From Gordonia spumicola (GTDB taxonomy: Bacteria; Actinomycetota; Actinomycetes; Mycobacteriales; Mycobacteriaceae): a stretch of DNA of 64,000 nucleotides. This document shows, piece after piece, positions 60,516-64,000 of this stretch. The position numbers were made by a program, and so were the translations under genes. The stretch covers positions 1 to 64,000 of the forward strand of contig NZ_BJOV01000002.1 of the NCBI RefSeq assembly GCF_009932475.1, in the 5' to 3' direction. The notes under the pieces are model-generated. The model was given only the letters and a program-made list of their open reading frames with translations, was not told the DNA's origin and did no database searches. Each line of letters starts with the position of its first letter. The stretch's first letter is position 1.

Positions 60516-61409
60516 TCAACCTTCTTCTCTTCCGATGAAACCGGTGCCGATGGCGACGCCGACGTTGTCGAGCAGACGTGTGGAACCCAAGCGGGCGGCG
60601 ACGAGCAGCCGCCCGTCCCCCACCTCCGGGGGCTCCTCGAGATTGCGGCCGCGCAGCGCGAGGTAGTCGACCTCGATGCCTGGTTCGGTGTCGAGCACCG
60701 CCTGCGCCGCGGCGAGGATCGCCGTCTCACCGTGCTCGGCGGCGTGGGTGCCCGCCAGGAGGGCCGCGGACAGCGTCGTCGCCAGTTCGCGGTCGTCCGG
60801 GGACAGGTAGCGGTTGCGCGAGGACAACGCGAGGCCGTCGGCCTCGCGGACCGTGGGCACGCCGACGACGGACACGTCGATGTTCAGGTCGTTGACCATC
60901 TGATTGATCAACACCAGCTGCTGGTAGTCCTTCTCGCCGAAGTACGCGACGTGCGGCGCGACGATGTTGAACAGCTTGTTGACGACGGTCAGCATGCCCG
61001 CGAAGTGCGTGGGACGAGCCGCGCCCTCGAGGATGGCGCCCGCCGGACCCGGGTGCACCGTGGTCCGCTGACCCACCGGGTACATGTGCGCGGCCGTCGG
61101 CGCGAACACGAGTTCCACGCCGAGGGCGCGCAGCTTGGCGACGTCGTCGTCGAAGGTGCGCGGGTAGGCGTCGAGGTCTTCGCCCTCGCCGAACTGAAGC
61201 GGGTTCACGAAGATCGACACCACCACGACGGTGCCCAGATCCTGCGCGGTACGCACCAACTGCAGGTGCCCCTCGTGGAGGGCGCCCATCGTCGGGACGA
61301 GTGCGACACGCTTGCCGGTGCCGCGCAGAGCCTTGGTGATGCGGCGCATCACGGCAGGGTCGCGGTGGACCGTCAGCTCGCCTGGGGTGAAGAGGGGTGC
61401 ATCGGTCAC
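60516..61409 (-). CDS. panC: Pantothenate synthetase PanC
   Basis: This 297-residue ATP-dependent enzyme joins pantoate and beta-alanine. Signature text is [19 protein letters not shown] (HxGH motif), [38 protein letters not shown] and [16 protein letters not shown] (KMSKS-like region). It overlaps the upstream Rossmann-protein stop (ATGA) and ends two bases before panD. Confidence 0.96.
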   Translation of the reverse strand: MTDAPLFTPGELTVHRDPAVMRRITKALRGTGKRVALVPTMGALHEGHLQLVRTAQDLGTVVVVSIFVNPLQFGEGEDLDAYPRTFDDDVAKLRALGVELVFAPTAAHMYPVGQRTTVHPGPAGAILEGAARPTHFAGMLTVVNKLFNIVAPHVAYFGEKDYQQLVLINQMVNDLNIDVSVVGVPTVREADGLALSSRNRYLSPDDRELATTLSAALLAGTHAAEHGETAILAAAQAVLDTEPGIEVDYLALRGRNLEEPPEVGDGRLLVAARLGSTRLLDNVGVAIGTGFIGREEG

Positions 61410-62323
61410 GGTTGTGCCTCCAGCAGGTCGCGGAGGGCCGGAGCCGCGTCGTGCTGGGCTGCAGCGCGACCGGCGAGCACGCGGTATCCGCGTGCGATGC
61501 CCTCGTGTACGTCGGACAGTTCTTCGATGTGTCGGGCGACGGTGTCGACGTCGCCGCGTGCGACGGGGCCGGTCAGCGCGGACCGTCCCTGCGCGAGCAC
61601 GTTCTCCAGGGACGCGGTGACCAGCGGCGCGAGCAACTGCTCGGCGAGGCCGATGGTTCCGCCGTCGACCGTCGCCGATCCCGCGGCGTCGCCGGACGGT
61701 CCGCCGATCGCGGCCTGCAGCGCGGTGACGGCGTCGGTGATCAGGGCGTTCAGGTTGTTCGCACCGTGCGCGAGCGCCGCGTGATAGAGCGTGCGGCTGG
61801 TCTCCGCGATGCGAATCGGAGTGGCGCCGAGCTCCATGACGAGAGTCATGGCGATCGCGTCACCGATCTCGTCCGCCGCGGTCACCCCGAAGCACGATGC
61901 GGCCAGACGTTTCGTGTCGTCCGGTGCGCCGATGAACGTCATCGCCGGATGGGTCGCCAGGACGATGCCGCCACGGTGCGCGATCGGTGACAGGACCGAT
62001 ACGCCGTGCGCGCCCGCCGTGTGGGTGACGATGGTCCCGGGTCGGAACGAGTCGACGGCCGCGATCTCGGCGGCGACCTTGTCCAGTTCCGTGTCGGGGA
62101 CGGCGATCACGATGAGGTCGGAGACCGCCACCAGGTCGGGGAGTTCACGGATGCGGGCGGACGGGAGCCGCTGCGCGGCACGAGCGGCCGACTGCGGGGA
62201 ACCCGCGACGACGGAGTCGACGCGGTGGCCTGCCGCGGCGAGGGCCTCGCCGAGCGCGGTGCCCACTCGGCCCGCGCTCACGATCCCGACGCGCAGACGC
62301 GCCGGCGCCATCGGTGAATCCAC
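61406..62323 (-). CDS. Rossmann-like/DUF2520 dehydrogenase-like protein (Rv3603c-like)
   Basis: This 305-residue protein has an N-terminal Rossmann fold ([22 protein letters not shown], with VVAGSP), an [14 protein letters not shown] segment and a C-terminal helical DUF2520 domain with [30 protein letters not shown]. In other actinobacteria it stands directly upstream of panC, as here, and is thought to reduce ketopantoate or a related compound; this is not certain. GTG 62323 is used because GGAGG precedes it by five bases; ATG 62311 is the alternative. Confidence 0.88.
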   Translation of the reverse strand: MDSPMAPARLRVGIVSAGRVGTALGEALAAAGHRVDSVVAGSPQSAARAAQRLPSARIRELPDLVAVSDLIVIAVPDTELDKVAAEIAAVDSFRPGTIVTHTAGAHGVSVLSPIAHRGGIVLATHPAMTFIGAPDDTKRLAASCFGVTAADEIGDAIAMTLVMELGATPIRIAETSRTLYHAALAHGANNLNALITDAVTALQAAIGGPSGDAAGSATVDGGTIGLAEQLLAPLVTASLENVLAQGRSALTGPVARGDVDTVARHIEELSDVHEGIARGYRVLAGRAAAQHDAAPALRDLLEAQP

Positions 62324-62471
62324 CGTTGCCTCCACACTCCGTTCCAGTCCCTCGCACGCGCGGTTCGCACGCTCCGGGTACCAGACGTTCGGACACCACG
62401 ATAGGCCCACGGTCACGGACCCGCCACACCGCTGTGATCGGCCTCACGCGACGGTGGTTTAGCGGAAGCGG

Positions 62472-63545
62472 TCAGTCCCGACGGCGACGGCGACCACCGG
62501 ACTGGCGGTCGGGGTCGTCCGGGGTCTCCCGCAGCCTGGAGAACAGTTCGCTCGCGGGTCGGCCCGCGGCGTGCGCGCCGTCCTCGTTCGGGTGCGGCTG
62601 CTGCGGCCCGGGGGCCTGACGCGGCGGCTGGGGGCGTCCCGGAGCCTGCCGGACCGGGCCCGACGGCGGCTCGTACGCGCCCGGACCGAACGCGGCGCGC
62701 TGATGACCGCCGGTCTGCGGACCCGACGGAAACTGCGGTCGCGGCTGCTGTCCGGTCTGCGGGCGCGGCTCGGGGCGCGGACGCAGATCGCCCTGCGGGC
62801 GCTGCGGAGTCTGCGGGACCGGCGGCGGCTGCGGGAAGCGACCCGACGGTGTCTGCTGCGGCTGCGGCGGCTGCTGCGGCGCGGGACGCGGCTCCGGTTC
62901 GCGTTCGGGCTCCTCGGTCACGACCGGGATGATCTCCGTCATGCCCGACGGCGGCGCATCGTCGCTCGGCACGTGGCGACCCGACTCGACGGGCGGCGCG
63001 GTGGTCGCGAAGTCGCGTTCGGCCGCGGCCCGATCGTCGGACGCCTCCGCGTACGACGCACCGGCCAGACCCGATCCCAGCTCACGGGGACGTTCGAGCC
63101 CGATGGCGATCCGCGACGCCGGAAGCGGCTCGCCCAACAACTGCTCGAGGCTCGACCGCAGTGCCAGGACCTGGATCTTCAACTCCTCGAGCTCGTGGTT
63201 CGACTCGGTCGCCAGCTCGTGGCGGATCGACGCCTCCACGTCCGACTCGTACTGGCGGCGGGCCGCGATCTCGCGTTCGAGCTGCAGTTCGTAGACCAGC
63301 CGCAGGTCGCGGGTGCGGTTCTCCGCCACATCGGCCTGACGGCGATACTTCGTCACCAGCACCGCGCCGATCACCGCGGCCCACAGCGCGGCGATCACCG
63401 CGAGCGAGGCCTGCATGGACAGATCGTTGCCGACCACCATCAGCACGCTGGCGACCAGGGCGAGGACCACGAACAGCGCGATCACCCACTGGCCTGCGGA
63501 AGGACGCGAACCCTGCTTGGAGTCGGAGTGTGCATCGTCGGTCAT
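62472..63545 (-). CDS. DUF6779-family membrane protein (Rv3604c-like)
   Basis: This 357-residue protein has two hydrophobic segments at about residues 20-65 (WVIALFVVLALVASVLMVVG and ASLAVIAALWAAVIGAVLVT), a predicted coiled coil (about 75-135, RLVYELQLEREIAARRQYESDVEASIRHELATESNHELEELK) and a long Pro/Gln/Arg-rich low-complexity tail ending in a basic cluster. Position and layout match the conserved gene between Rv3603c and Rv3605c of M. tuberculosis; its function is unknown. ATG 63545 follows normal spacing. Confidence 0.82.
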   Translation of the reverse strand: MTDDAHSDSKQGSRPSAGQWVIALFVVLALVASVLMVVGNDLSMQASLAVIAALWAAVIGAVLVTKYRRQADVAENRTRDLRLVYELQLEREIAARRQYESDVEASIRHELATESNHELEELKIQVLALRSSLEQLLGEPLPASRIAIGLERPRELGSGLAGASYAEASDDRAAAERDFATTAPPVESGRHVPSDDAPPSGMTEIIPVVTEEPEREPEPRPAPQQPPQPQQTPSGRFPQPPPVPQTPQRPQGDLRPRPEPRPQTGQQPRPQFPSGPQTGGHQRAAFGPGAYEPPSGPVRQAPGRPQPPRQAPGPQQPHPNEDGAHAAGRPASELFSRLRETPDDPDRQSGGRRRRRD

Positions 63546-63596
63546 GCCCGCTAACTTACCGGCACGTAGACGTGAGCGGAGGAACCGCACCTAAAG

Positions 63597-64000
63597 TCAG
63601 GCCGGCGCGGCGTCGGACGCGTCGGTGTCGGACTCCGGGTCGTCCGGCGCCCGGCAGCAGTGTTCGAGCCAGACCGCCGCGACGGCGAGGACGACGCCGC
63701 CGACCGCTCCGACCACGGCGGCGGGACGGTCCGCGCGCGCCGCGTCGAGCAGGCCGTTGTTCAGCAGGAACACGAGCACTCCGACCCAGCCGCCCGCGGC
63801 GACGGCCCCGAGGATCGCCGACGCCTTCGCCAGCACCATCACCCGCGCCACGGCGATCGGGTGGAGCTGCCCTCGGGCCCGTCCGATGTCACGTCCGGCG
63901 ACGCGGGCGCGAACGACGAACCCGGTGACGAACTCGATGACGGCGAGTATGTACAGCGAGACGCCCGCGGGCCACGGCAGGGACGGGAACGCCCCGTAGT
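63597..64000 (-). CDS. DUF3180 membrane protein (Rv3605c-like), 5' end outside window
   Basis: The frame is open from the stop at 63597 to the window end and reads YGAFPSLPWPAGVSLYILAVIEFVTGF, then RDIGRARGQLHPIAVARVMVLAKASAILGAVAAGGWVGVLVFLLNN. At least three membrane helices are visible in 134 codons. The text and place, upstream of the DUF6779 gene, are those of DUF3180 proteins (Rv3605c), which sit near the folate genes folK/folB in related genomes. Those would lie beyond the right edge. The start codon is not in the window. Confidence 0.85.
   Translation of the reverse strand, partial: YGAFPSLPWPAGVSLYILAVIEFVTGFVVRARVAGRDIGRARGQLHPIAVARVMVLAKASAILGAVAAGGWVGVLVFLLNNGLLDAARADRPAAVVGAVGGVVLAVAAVWLEHCCRAPDDPESDTDASDAAPA

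Noticed and set aside
1..64000. CRISPR arrays, tRNA or rRNA genes
   Set aside because: No regularly spaced short repeats and no tRNA or rRNA text were recognised on either strand by reading; a tRNA scan was not run.

Overview
The window is high-GC actinobacterial DNA. It carries a KstR2-type regulon for the last sterol rings (HIP catabolism), KstR-like operators, cutinase-type secreted hydrolases, a 13E12/DUF222 HNH protein, and the lysS ... coaX-panD-panC-Rv3603c-Rv3604c-Rv3605c order known from Mycobacterium tuberculosis. Together these point to a mycolic-acid-containing member of the Mycobacteriales, most likely Gordonia or a close relative. No rRNA, tRNA or CRISPR was recognised.

Region 1 (about 1-14,750). 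One long leftward gene train runs from 13,048 to 97 with mostly overlapping starts and stops. In order of transcription it encodes an unknown protein, a PuuA/IpuC-type gamma-glutamyl-amide ligase, a PhyH-family dioxygenase, an aldehyde dehydrogenase, a zinc alcohol dehydrogenase, a PuuD-type gamma-glutamyl hydrolase, an acyl-CoA ligase, a Baeyer-Villiger-type monooxygenase, a saccharopine-dehydrogenase-like protein, an imine-reductase-like protein and a large FAD oxidoreductase. A divergent esterase and TetR regulator face it across a palindromic intergenic region. The set looks like an amine catabolic pathway run through gamma-glutamylated intermediates. Four of the five genes below 6.4 kb carry single-base frameshifts, several at C or G runs. 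This may be sequence error near a contig end or real decay.

Region 2 (14,750-18,760). MepB-like and SMP-30-like genes are followed by a FadD-type ligase with a perfect KstR box at its start and by a GNAT-like protein.

Region 3 (18,900-42,070). This is the HIP (ring C/D) catabolic regulon: two SDR genes, echA20, ipdA, ipdB, ipdC; then kstR2; then fadA6, ipdF, fadE30 and fadD3, with three KstR2 operators. In M. tuberculosis these genes are clustered. Here the cluster is interrupted twice. A 6.2-kb cassette (sigma factor/VOC, MOSC, NTF2-like, LysR, MFS, rRNA methyltransferase-like genes) lies between two 297-bp palindromic repeat elements in direct orientation. A second block (aldehyde dehydrogenase, BVMO with KstR-like box, 13E12 HNH protein) lies between kstR2 and fadA6.

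Region 4 (42,200-49,800). Here are a membrane protein, an acyl-CoA synthetase with a divergent LuxR regulator, and two secreted cutinase-family hydrolases, one fused to a von Willebrand A domain. The last 188 bp of luxR-coding sequence are repeated 2,689 bp downstream at about 97% identity, so one cutinase gene sits between a complete luxR and a displaced luxR tail.

Region 5 (49,800-64,000). This is core chromosome: lysS, a rhodanese gene preceded by an 11-codon Cys-rich leaderless-looking ORF (candidate cysteine attenuator), an acyl-CoA dehydrogenase/thiolase pair with a TetR regulator, a Tat-exported metallophosphoesterase, a repeat-containing surface protein with an iron-box-like site, a MaoC-like protein, and coaX, panD, panC and three conserved neighbours. 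The last gene (DUF3180) runs off the window.
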